Shown: positions 1 to 6,563 of the stretch, one piece after another
Numbering within the stretch: position 1 is the stretch's first letter
Layout of the letters: every line of letters starts with the position of its first letter
Origin: Tardiphaga sp.
GTDB taxonomy: Bacteria > Pseudomonadota > Alphaproteobacteria > Rhizobiales > Xanthobacteraceae
NCBI GenBank assembly: GCA_014377915.1
Contig: JACMOT010000621.1
Span: 1 to 9,687, forward strand
Direction: 5' to 3'
DNA length: 9,687 nucleotides
The notes under the pieces: generated by a model
What the model was told of the DNA's origin: nothing
What the model saw: only the letters and a program-made list of their open reading frames with translations
The model's database searches: none
Translations under genes and position numbers: made by a program

Positions 1-84
1 GAGCCGGGACCGCCAGAAACGCGGTCGCCTGATGCGGTCCCGGCTCTGCGGAGCGGCATAAGAATGCCGCACCGCGTCCGGGAC
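1..84. repeat. Nested palindromic intergenic element
   Basis: Two perfect inverted repeats overlap here. Bases 1-13 pair with 34-46 (13 bp, 20-base loop). Bases 37-43 pair with 78-84 (7 bp), and inside that 48-51 pair with 72-75 and 53-59 pair with 64-70 around an AAGA loop, giving an almost continuous 48-base hairpin. The two folds share bases 37-46, so only one can form at a time. The element starts at the window edge and may continue beyond it. Neither strand has a T-run after the stems, so it is not a typical intrinsic terminator. It resembles the palindromic repeats scattered between genes in Bradyrhizobium-type genomes; that comparison is from memory. It lies about 100 bases downstream of the last operon gene. 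Bases 85-180 hold no gene, only a small CGGCC/GGCCG hairpin with a six-A loop at 114-129. Confidence 0.65.
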
Positions 85-180
85 ACGAACCCTATCTTTT
101 CATATCTCAGGATCGGCCAAAAAAGGCCGGTGCCGAACTCGCAATGACGGGGTTAGACCGGAGCCCGATTATGCCCGTCC

Positions 181-954
181 CTACCCCCGGAACGCCATGC
201 CGCCATCGACGTCCAGCACCGTGCCGTTGACGTAACCACAGGCCGGCGACGCCAGAAACGCCGCGCTGCGGGCGATTTCGAGCGGATCGATGGCCCGGCC
301 GAGCGGCAGGCCTTTCAACGTCTCTTCCCAGCGGCTTTCGTCGCCGTAAGCGGTTTTGGCCTTGGTCTTGGCCAGCGTGATCATGCGGTCGGTCCGGGTC
401 GCCGCGGGGTTGATGCCGAAGCAGCGCACCCCCCAATCGCCGGACTTGCCGCCGACGGCGCTGGTAAAGGCCATCAGCGCGGCGTTGCCGGTGGCGCCGC
501 AGAGGTAATCATAGCGCGGCGAGCGCCCCGCCGCGCCGATGATGTTGACGATGGTGCCGGCGCTCCTGGCCTTCATCGCGCCGAGGTAAAGCTGGGTCAG
601 GTGAATGTAGCCCATCACCTTCAGCGACCACGCCTCGGTCCAGCGCTCCATGGTCAGATCGAGCAGCCCGCCGCCGGGAATCGCGCCGGCATTGTTGACC
701 AGGATGTCGACGTCGGGATGCAGGCTGTGCAGCCGCTCGCGCTCGTTGCCCTGCGACAGGTCCGCCGCGCAGGTCGCAACCGGGCCGAGATGTTTCAAAC
801 TGGCCGCCGCCGTCTCCAGCACCGCGGCGTCGCGCGATACCAGAACGACCGAGCAACCCTCTTGCAGGAATACCGTGGCGCAGGCCAGGCCGATGCCCTT
901 GGAGCCGCCGGTGATGAGAACGCTTTTGCCTGTGAGATCGAGATCCATGGTCAT
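181..954 (-). CDS. SDR-family protein with non-canonical active site
   Basis: A 257-residue Rossmann-fold protein of the short-chain dehydrogenase/reductase superfamily. The nucleotide-binding motif TGGSKGIG is at residues 15-22, the NNAG motif at 87-90, and the C-terminal part (about 219-252: PLGRAIDPLEIARSAAFL and a VDGG turn) is typical of classical SDRs. The catalytic positions are not: the Ser position in NIIGAAG is Gly140, 13 residues on the Tyr position is Gly153, and the Lys position is Asn157 (GATGNAAL). The Ser-to-Tyr spacing is kept, so this looks like a divergent subfamily rather than damage. Tyr148 or Tyr150 could in principle substitute. The start overlaps the upstream deacetylase stop as ATGA (954-951); a second ATG two codons later is possible. 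It is the last gene of the operon. An NAD(P)-binding role is likely; the reaction and substrate are unknown, and a standard dehydrogenase label is doubtful. Confidence 0.9.
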   Translation of the reverse strand: MTMDLDLTGKSVLITGGSKGIGLACATVFLQEGCSVVLVSRDAAVLETAAASLKHLGPVATCAADLSQGNERERLHSLHPDVDILVNNAGAIPGGGLLDLTMERWTEAWSLKVMGYIHLTQLYLGAMKARSAGTIVNIIGAAGRSPRYDYLCGATGNAALMAFTSAVGGKSGDWGVRCFGINPAATRTDRMITLAKTKAKTAYGDESRWEETLKGLPLGRAIDPLEIARSAAFLASPACGYVNGTVLDVDGGMAFRG

Positions 955-1823
955 GCTTCCGGGGTTTGGGCGGCGGAGAACCAGTCGCAGATCGCACTGC
1001 CGGTGGTGAACACGGTCTGGTCGGAGGCGCGCAGCAATTCGATCATGCCGTCCAATTCATGAATCCGGTGCGGCACCGAGATCAGATGCGGATGCAGCCC
1101 GATCGCCAGCACGCGCGGATTATCCGAGGTCTCGGTCTCGAAGCGGCGCAGCGTATGCAATAGCCGCTTCAGCATCTCGCCGGTGGCGTGACGTTCGACG
1201 GCGTAGATGATCGAATCATTGACCTCGAGATTATACGGCATTGCCAGCAGCGGGCCGTGCTTGGTGGTCATCCACGACGGCAGATCATCGACCACCCAGT
1301 CGCAGACATAATCGAGGCCGGCTTTCTTCATCAGGTCCGGCGAGTCGACGGTTTCGCGCAGGCCCGGCGACAGCCAGCCGCGCGGCCGCGCCCCGGTGAA
1401 TTTCTCGATCTTGTCGAGACAGGCGGTGATCAGTTGCTCCTCGCCGCCCTCGACATGGTTGGTGGCCTTCTGGTGCATGCCGTGGCCGATGAATTCCCAG
1501 CCGGCCTTCAGCATCGCCTCGGCGGCCGACGGATAGGCGTCGATGACGCCGGCATTGATCGAAGTCGATGCCGGGATGCCGTCGAGCAGTTCGAGCAGGC
1601 GCGGCATGCCGGCGCGCATGCCGTAATCCGCCCAGGAAAAATTCGGCACGTCCGGAATCGTCTCCTTGCCATGCGGCGGCGTGATGATGGTGCGCGGCAT
1701 CGCGCTCTCGAACTGCCAGTGCTCCACATTGACGACGAAGTGGACCAGGATCTTCTTGTCCTGGAAATCCGGCAGTTTCGGACGCGCCGAGGACAATCGG
1801 TAGGGAATGCGCGGATTGGTCAT
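951..1823 (-). CDS. Polysaccharide deacetylase-family (PuuE-like) hydrolase
   Basis: A 290-residue protein with no signal peptide, so cytoplasmic, resembling the NodB/polysaccharide deacetylase fold in its PuuE (metal-independent allantoinase)-like branch. The usual TFDD metal motif is replaced by VNVEHW (residues 32-36, Asn32 and Glu34). An HGMH motif stands at 114-117, RGWLSPGLR at 148-156, and GLHPHL at 242-247 (His244, His246). The missing first-motif Asp and the cytoplasmic setting argue against a cell-wall or chitin deacetylase and for cleavage of a C-N bond in a small amide, ureide or cyclic amide. That role is inferred from PuuE-type relatives and from the amidase in the same operon. 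It starts 14 bases after the ABC ATPase stop, with a weak GGAAA ribosome site, and overlaps the SDR gene by four bases, indicating translational coupling. Confidence 0.88.
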   Translation of the reverse strand: MTNPRIPYRLSSARPKLPDFQDKKILVHFVVNVEHWQFESAMPRTIITPPHGKETIPDVPNFSWADYGMRAGMPRLLELLDGIPASTSINAGVIDAYPSAAEAMLKAGWEFIGHGMHQKATNHVEGGEEQLITACLDKIEKFTGARPRGWLSPGLRETVDSPDLMKKAGLDYVCDWVVDDLPSWMTTKHGPLLAMPYNLEVNDSIIYAVERHATGEMLKRLLHTLRRFETETSDNPRVLAIGLHPHLISVPHRIHELDGMIELLRASDQTVFTTGSAICDWFSAAQTPEA

Positions 1824-1837
1824 CTTGTTGTTTCCGG

Positions 1838-2602
1838 TCAGTGGTTGTCGTGCGCGCCGCGCATCTCGGCCATGATCATGGCCTTGAACTGCGTGAAGTC
1901 CGACGAGGTAAGGTCATCGATCGAGCGCGGCCGGCGCAGGGTAATGGGAATATCGCGGGTGATGCGGCCGGGCCGCGCGGTCATCACGCAGACGCGGTCG
2001 GCGAGCAGGATCGCCTCGTCGATGTCATGGGTGACGAACAGCACCGTGGTCTTCAGCGTCTGCCAGACGTCGAGCAGCAATTGCTGCATCGACAGCCTGG
2101 TCTGCGCGTCCAGTGCCCCAAACGGCTCGTCCATCAGCAACGCCTTCGGCTGCATCACCAGCGCACGCGCAATGCCCACCCGCTGCCGCATGCCGCCGGA
2201 CAATTGCACCGGCAGCGCGGCATGGAAATTCTCCAGCCCGACGATCTTGAGCATTTCGCGGGCGCGCGGCTCGTAGTCGGATTTGGCGATCTTCTGCACC
2301 TGCGGGCCGAACACGACGTTCTCCCACACCGACAGCCAGGGCAGCAACGAGGCCTCCTGGAACACGACGCCGCGGTCCGGCCCCGGCCGGGTGACGGCAT
2401 GATCGTTGAACGTCATCGAGCCTTCGGTGAGGTCCTCGAAGCCGGCGACGAGGTTCAGCAAGGTCGACTTGCCGCAGCCGGAAGGGCCGAGCAAAGCCAC
2501 GAACTCGCCCTCACCGATGCTGAAATTGACGTCGTCGAGCGCGCGCACGCCGGTGGCGCCGGGATAGGTTTTTGACGCGGAAGTGAAATTGATCGTGCCC
2601 AT
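1838..2602 (-). CDS. ABC transporter ATP-binding protein (TauB/SsuB/NrtD type)
   Basis: A 254-residue ABC ATPase of the nitrate/sulfonate/taurine-like import family; it powers uptake from the cytoplasmic face of the membrane. All nucleotide-binding elements are present in order: Walker A GPSGCGKST at 39-47, Q-loop Gln82 (VVFQEASLLPWLSV), signature LSGGMRQR at 134-141, Walker B ALLMDEP at 154-160 with catalytic Glu159, the D-loop FGALD, and switch His192 in VTHD. The length is normal for the family and nothing looks broken. It starts 9 bases after the permease stop and is followed by the deacetylase gene 14 bases on. The permease and binding protein just upstream complete the importer. The family label does not identify the substrate, because close relatives carry sulfonates, taurine, nitrate, pyrimidine precursors, aromatic acids and more. 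Confidence 0.96.
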   Translation of the reverse strand: MGTINFTSASKTYPGATGVRALDDVNFSIGEGEFVALLGPSGCGKSTLLNLVAGFEDLTEGSMTFNDHAVTRPGPDRGVVFQEASLLPWLSVWENVVFGPQVQKIAKSDYEPRAREMLKIVGLENFHAALPVQLSGGMRQRVGIARALVMQPKALLMDEPFGALDAQTRLSMQQLLLDVWQTLKTTVLFVTHDIDEAILLADRVCVMTARPGRITRDIPITLRRPRSIDDLTSSDFTQFKAMIMAEMRGAHDNH

Positions 2603-2611
2603 GATGCTGGC

Positions 2612-3490
2612 CTACTGATTGAAGGATTGCAGGCGGCGCCAGCGCAGCGCCCAGAGTTCAAGCCGCACGATCGCCCAGTCGGACAGGAATCCGAACAGCC
2701 CGATCGACACCATGTCGGCGATCACGATGTCCATCCGGCCGACGTAATAGGCATCCCACAGCACGTAGCCGAGGCCGGATTTCACCGCGACCATTTCCGA
2801 CACGATCACCGCGGTCCAGCCGATGCCGAGCCCGATCCGCAGCCCGGTGAAGATCGCCGGCATGGCCGCCGGCAGCACCACGCGTCGCATCACGTCCCAC
2901 GGGCCGGCGCCCATCATCAGTGCGGCGCGAATCCAGTTCTTGTCGGCGTCGCGCGCGCCCTGCGTGGTGTTGATGACGATCGGATAGAACGCGCCGATCG
3001 TGATCAGGAACACCGCCCCAAAATCGCTGATGCCGAACACCGCGATCGAGATCGGCAGCCAGGAGGTGATCGGCACCGGGCGCAGCCACTGGATGGTCGG
3101 ATCGACCATCGCCGCGACCAGCTTCGACCAGCCAATGATGATGCCGAGCGGCACGCCGAGCACGATCGCCAGCGCAAAGCCCTTGCCGACCCGTTCCATC
3201 GAGAACATCACCGCCTCGGCCCAATTGCCGACATAGGGCGACAGCGTCATCGGGCCGGGCGTGCCGAACGCCCAGATCAGCCACGCCTTCCAGACCCGGT
3301 CCGGCGTCGGCAGCGCGCCGCCGGCCAGCGATCCGTCGGTGCCCGCCAGTTGCCACAGCGCCACCAGCAGCACCGGCAGCAGCACGGCGAGCACCGTCTT
3401 GCCGATCCGCGACGACATGAAGCGGGTCGCCGGTGCGCTTTTCCTGCGCACGGGGCGAACCACATCGCTTTTGCCGAGAGTCATGCTCAT
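2612..3490 (-). CDS. ABC transporter permease (TauC/SsuC type)
   Basis: A 292-residue inner-membrane permease of the BPD_transp_1 type, forming the channel of the importer, probably as a homodimer. A basic N-terminal tail (VRPVRRK) precedes the first hydrophobic segment at about 32-49 (TVLAVLLPVLLVALW). Further membrane segments lie near 103-120, 143-175, 211-234 and 255-275. The EAA-type loop that contacts the ATPase is at about 188-211 (RAALMMGAGPWDVMRRVVLP). Features such as QWLRPVP (134-140) and WLPISIAVFG (144-153) are typical of the SsuC/TauC/NrtB family. An AGGAAGG ribosome site lies about 12 bases before the ATG at 3490, and another ATG follows two codons later. It is separated from the binding-protein gene by a 60-base spacer with a strong hairpin, and from the ATPase gene by 9 bases. 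Confidence 0.95.
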   Translation of the reverse strand: MSMTLGKSDVVRPVRRKSAPATRFMSSRIGKTVLAVLLPVLLVALWQLAGTDGSLAGGALPTPDRVWKAWLIWAFGTPGPMTLSPYVGNWAEAVMFSMERVGKGFALAIVLGVPLGIIIGWSKLVAAMVDPTIQWLRPVPITSWLPISIAVFGISDFGAVFLITIGAFYPIVINTTQGARDADKNWIRAALMMGAGPWDVMRRVVLPAAMPAIFTGLRIGLGIGWTAVIVSEMVAVKSGLGYVLWDAYYVGRMDIVIADMVSIGLFGFLSDWAIVRLELWALRWRRLQSFNQ

Positions 3491-3522
3491 GGGTGGCGGG
3501 GGCCTTCCTGTCGTCGGGAGAA

Positions 3523-3545
3523 AGGCGCGCCGAAGTGGCGCGCCT
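3523..3545 (-). terminator. Hairpin between binding protein and permease, possible attenuator
   Basis: A perfect 9-bp stem, AGGCGCGCC (3523-3531) and GGCGCGCCT (3537-3545), with a 5-base loop lies right after the binding-protein stop. In the minus-strand transcript the stem is followed by only a short TTTCTC stretch, so termination would be partial at best. A partial terminator or RNA-stabilising stem here would raise binding protein over the membrane subunits, a known arrangement in ABC importer operons. The structure is directly visible; the function is inferred. Confidence 0.5.
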
Positions 3546-3550
3546 GTTCG

Positions 3551-4522
3551 TTATTTTTTCATCGCGGTGGCGAGGAACGAGCCGTCCCAGTATTTGTCGA
3601 TTTCGCCGGACACATCCTTCGGGATCACGCCGAGCTCGTTGAACGCCTTGGCCTGCGCCTTGATCTGCTCCGGGCTGATCACCGGACCGAGTTCAATCAC
3701 TTCCGCCACCTTCAGCGCGACGTCGGCCTCGAGCCCGGTCAGCGTCGAAATCGCGGCGCCGAATTTCGGCTTGGAAGCCTCCAGCTCCTTCATCTTCGCG
3801 ACATAGGCGGTGACGTATTTCTGCACGGCTTCGCGCTTGCCGGTCACCGCTGCATTGTTCGCGACCAGCATGCCGAGTTCGGCGCCAACCGATTTGGAAA
3901 TCGAGTAGTCGAGATTCTTGGCGAATTCACCATAGCCCTTCATGACCGGGATCGACTCGAACGGCTCCCAGGTAGCGATCGCGTCAACCTCGCCCTTCTC
4001 CAGCGCCTGATCGAAATTGGCGCCGCCGCCCTGGATGTTCACGGCGGTGAACGAGTTGTACGGAATACCCTTCTCGATCAGGGTCGCGGCGAACTGAAAC
4101 CAGACCGCCGAGCCCGGCGCGATCGCGATCTTCTTGCCCTTGATATCGTCCCAGCTATCGAATTTCTTGCCCTTGCCGGCGATCAGATATTTCGGCGAAC
4201 CGCCGACGCCCATGATACCGACCATGTTGGACGAGCCGTTGGCGATCGAGATGGCGAGATCGGCGGGGCCGACCGAGGCGACATCGAGCGAACCGGCCAG
4301 CAGCGCGGTGCGCGCATCGGCGTAACGCGCGAATTCGACCAGCTTGATCTCGACCCCCTCTTTCTTGAGGTCATCGGCGATCAGCACGATTGGCGCGAGA
4401 TGGCCGACCTTCTGATAGCCGACGGTCAGCGTGACTGGCGTGGCCTGCGCCATGGCTGTGGCCGGCAACACGGCCAGCAATCCCAGGGCCGAAAGCCCGG
4501 CCAAAACGATGCGACGCGTCAT
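3551..4522 (-). CDS. Periplasmic substrate-binding protein (NMT1/TauA/SsuA type)
   Basis: A 323-residue periplasmic solute-binding protein that hands a small molecule to the adjacent permease and ATPase. The N-terminus is a classic Sec signal (MTRRIVLAGLSALGLLAVLP, then ATAMA) with a likely cut after Ala25 before QATPV. No lipobox cysteine is present, so it should be soluble. The mature part shows the NMT1/THI5-like pattern: VGYQKVGHLAPIVLIADDL near the start, ALLAGSLDVASVGPADLAIS, DIKGKKIAIAPGS at the first hinge, then ALEKGEVDAIATWEPFES. The ATG at 4522 is chosen over the GTG two codons earlier because GGAG sits 8 bases from the ATG but only 2 from the GTG. It lies 42 bases downstream of the crotonase gene. 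The ligand is unknown; family relatives bind sulfonates, taurine, aromatic acids, pyrimidine precursors and others. Confidence 0.95.
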   Translation of the reverse strand: MTRRIVLAGLSALGLLAVLPATAMAQATPVTLTVGYQKVGHLAPIVLIADDLKKEGVEIKLVEFARYADARTALLAGSLDVASVGPADLAISIANGSSNMVGIMGVGGSPKYLIAGKGKKFDSWDDIKGKKIAIAPGSAVWFQFAATLIEKGIPYNSFTAVNIQGGGANFDQALEKGEVDAIATWEPFESIPVMKGYGEFAKNLDYSISKSVGAELGMLVANNAAVTGKREAVQKYVTAYVAKMKELEASKPKFGAAISTLTGLEADVALKVAEVIELGPVISPEQIKAQAKAFNELGVIPKDVSGEIDKYWDGSFLATAMKK

Positions 4523-4528
4523 GTTCAC

Positions 4529-4535
4529 TTCTCCA
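4529..4535 (-). promoter_or_regulatory. Ribosome binding site deciding the binding-protein start
   Basis: On the minus strand this reads TGGAGAA. Its GGAG core is 8 bases from the ATG at 4522-4520 and only 2 bases from the GTG at 4528-4526, so the ATG is the better start. Confidence 0.6.
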
Positions 4536-4564
4536 TCAGGACGACAGGCCGTCCATTGCCGCGA

Positions 4565-5368
4565 TCACGTGCCCTTGAACACAGGATCCCTTTTTTCCCG
4601 GAAGGCCGCCTGGCCTTCCCGATAGTCCGCGCTTTTGAAACACGCGTCCACCAATGCATCAACCGCGCCAACATCGCGTTCGAAATCGGGTTTTGTGATC
4701 TCGACCAGCGCGCCCTTGATGGCGCGCAGCGTCAATGGCGCGTTGCCCGCGATGCGGGCCAGATAGGCGGCGGCCTCGGCACGGAAGCTGTCATGTTCGA
4801 ACATCTGGTTGACCAGGCCGAGCCGGAACGCCTCGGTCGCGTCCACGATCCGCGCGCTGAACAGCAGGTCCGCGACCGGCCCCATGCCGAGCTTGCGCAC
4901 CATCAGATCGATGATGGCATAGCCGTAGCCAAGGCCGAGCCGCGCGGCCGGAATGCGAAAGCGGCTATGCGAGGCGGCAATGCGCAGGTCGCAATGCATC
5001 GCAATGCCCATCCCGCCGCCGAAACACGTGCCGGCGATCACCGCTACCGTCGGCTTGCCGGCATGGCCGAGCGCGTCGTCGGCCGCGGCCACCGCATGAT
5101 CATAGGCCGCCACGGCGGCGTCGCCGCTGCGCTTCTCGGCAAATTCCGAAATATCCGCGCCGGCGGAGAACGCCCGATCACCGGCTCCGGTGATGGCAAT
5201 CACGCGCACGCTCGCGTCCGCCTCGGCCCGTGCGATCAACTCGGGCACGCTCAACCACATGTCCAGGGTCATCGCATTCATCCGGGCGGGCTGATCGATG
5301 GTCAGCGTGGCGACCCCGTCCACCGCCTCGTAGCGAACCCAGGGAGTGCCGGTGGATGGTTTGCTCAT
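4565..5368 (-). CDS. Crotonase-fold (enoyl-CoA hydratase/isomerase family) protein
   Basis: A 267-residue crotonase-superfamily protein expected to act on a CoA thioester in the cytoplasm. The oxyanion-hole elements are present: SAGADI at about 68-73 and CFGGGMGIA at 115-123, followed by the typical CDLRIA strand. Aligned by eye with rat mitochondrial enoyl-CoA hydratase, the two catalytic glutamates are absent: the Glu144 position is Gly121 (GGGMG in place of GGGCE) and the Glu164 position is Ala141 (IPAARLG in place of QPEILLG). It is therefore unlikely to be a simple 2-enoyl-CoA hydratase. Superfamily members with other residues perform isomerisation, decarboxylation, dehalogenation, ring opening or thioester hydrolysis. 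Its ATG lies one base after the CoA-transferase stop (TGACATG), so translation is probably coupled, and the CoA-transferase is the obvious source of its substrate. Confidence 0.92.
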   Translation of the reverse strand: MSKPSTGTPWVRYEAVDGVATLTIDQPARMNAMTLDMWLSVPELIARAEADASVRVIAITGAGDRAFSAGADISEFAEKRSGDAAVAAYDHAVAAADDALGHAGKPTVAVIAGTCFGGGMGIAMHCDLRIAASHSRFRIPAARLGLGYGYAIIDLMVRKLGMGPVADLLFSARIVDATEAFRLGLVNQMFEHDSFRAEAAAYLARIAGNAPLTLRAIKGALVEITKPDFERDVGAVDALVDACFKSADYREGQAAFREKRDPVFKGT

Positions 5369-5369
5369 G

Positions 5370-6563
5370 TCAGATCACCCCGTTTTGCCGCAACGCGGCG
5401 ATCTCGTCACCGCGCAGGCCGGCTTCCGCAAGCACCGCGTCGGAGTGCTCGCCCTTGTCCGGGATCGCCGTCCTGATCGAGGCCGGCGTCCGCGACAACC
5501 CGACCGGCTGGCCGACCAAAGCAATATCGCCGCGCAGCGGATGATGCACTGTTTGCGCGATCCCGAGGTGACGAACCTGCGGATCGGCGAACACCTCGTC
5601 CATATGATAGATCGGGCCGGCCGGTACGCTGTGACGTTCCAGTTTGGCCAGCAGATTGGCGGAGCTGTCGCCAAGGAAGAACGGCGCCAGCAACTGCATC
5701 AATGCCGGCCGGTTGCGGAAGCGATCGTCCGGCGTGGCGTAGGCGGGATGCGTGGCGAGGCCGGGAAGCTCGAGCGCCTGACACAGCGATTGCCACTGTC
5801 CATCGCCGCCAACCCCGATGTTGATGAAACCGTCGCTGGTCTGCATCACCCCCATCGGCGTCGAATAGGGATGGTCGTTGCCGGCCTGCGGTGGCACGAC
5901 GCCATCGACCAGATAGCGCGCCGCCTGGAAATCGCAGATCGCAATCTGCGCCTCAAGCAGCGAGGTCTGCACCCACTGCCCCAGTCCGGATTTTTCGCGT
6001 TCGGCCAGCGCCACCAGAATGCCGGTCGCGGCATACAGTCCCGCGGTGGAATCCGCGACCGCGATGCCAGCGCGCACCGGGCCCTGATCCGGCAGGCCGG
6101 TGATCCACATCAGCCCGCCCATGCCCTGCGCGATCTGATCGAAACCGGCGCGCTTCTGGTACGGACCGTCCTGGCCGAAGCCGGAGATCGAGGCCAGGAT
6201 GATGCGCGGATTGATGGCACGCAACGCTTCATAGCCGATGCCGAGCCGCTCCTTGACGTCGGGGCGATAATTCTCGACCACCACATCGGCGGTAGCGACC
6301 AGCTTCAGGAAAACCGCGAGCCCTTCGGCCTTTTTCAAATTGAGCGTCAGCGAGCGCTTGTTGCGATGCAGGTTCTGCATGTCGTAGCCGAGCCGCGCGC
6401 CGGACATGCTTTCATTGGGATCGATGCCGTCGGGGGCCTCGATCTTGATCACGTCGGCGCCGAAATCGGCGAGCACCCGGCAACAGGTCGGGCCGGCGCG
6501 GACCCGGGTCAGATCCAGCACGCGCAGGTGCGATAGCGCTGGGCAGCGCGCGGCGGACGTCAT
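5370..6563 (-). CDS. CaiB/BaiF family class III CoA-transferase
   Basis: A 397-residue cytoplasmic enzyme of the class III (formyl-CoA/carnitine type) CoA-transferase family, which moves CoA from a donor thioester to a free organic acid. N-terminal features include LRVLDLTRVRAGP (13-25), LADFGADVIKIEAP (31-44), NKRSLTLNLK (68-77), and VVVENYRPDVKERLG (94-108). The catalytic aspartate that forms the acyl anhydride is Asp171 in ADSTAGLYAAT, close to Asp169 of formyl-CoA transferase. The C-terminal half (VQTSLLEAQIA, GGDGQW, VPAGPIYHMDEVFADPQVRH) is typical and the length is normal. The start is an ATGA overlap with the amidase stop, with GGAG 7 bases upstream. The position suggests that an acid released by the amidase or imported by the transporter is activated here and passed to the crotonase-fold protein. 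Donor and acceptor are unknown. Confidence 0.95.
   Translation of the reverse strand: MTSAARCPALSHLRVLDLTRVRAGPTCCRVLADFGADVIKIEAPDGIDPNESMSGARLGYDMQNLHRNKRSLTLNLKKAEGLAVFLKLVATADVVVENYRPDVKERLGIGYEALRAINPRIILASISGFGQDGPYQKRAGFDQIAQGMGGLMWITGLPDQGPVRAGIAVADSTAGLYAATGILVALAEREKSGLGQWVQTSLLEAQIAICDFQAARYLVDGVVPPQAGNDHPYSTPMGVMQTSDGFINIGVGGDGQWQSLCQALELPGLATHPAYATPDDRFRNRPALMQLLAPFFLGDSSANLLAKLERHSVPAGPIYHMDEVFADPQVRHLGIAQTVHHPLRGDIALVGQPVGLSRTPASIRTAIPDKGEHSDAVLAEAGLRGDEIAALRQNGVI

Noticed and set aside
114..129. CGGCC-A6-GGCCG hairpin downstream of the SDR gene as a terminator
   Set aside because: The stem is only 5 bp and the A/T run lies in the loop rather than after the stem.
144..157. Possible fragment of a CATTGCGAG-type interspersed repeat
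   Set aside because: Only about a dozen bases resemble the family as I remember it, with no paired arm nearby.
4539..4554. GGACG/CGTCC inverted repeat ahead of the binding-protein gene
   Set aside because: Only 5 bp with a 6-base loop, expected by chance in GC-rich DNA; no support for an operator.
2627..5476. Plus-strand open frame of 949 codons
   Set aside because: It runs antisense to the ABC genes, crotonase gene and part of the CoA-transferase gene, all of which have clear family motifs. Its translation is rich in Arg, His, Gly and Asp with no domain pattern, as expected of a shadow frame in GC-rich DNA.
5346..6536. Plus-strand open frame of 396 codons opposite the CoA-transferase
   Set aside because: The minus strand encodes a complete CaiB-family protein with its catalytic Asp; the plus-strand product shows no recognisable motif.
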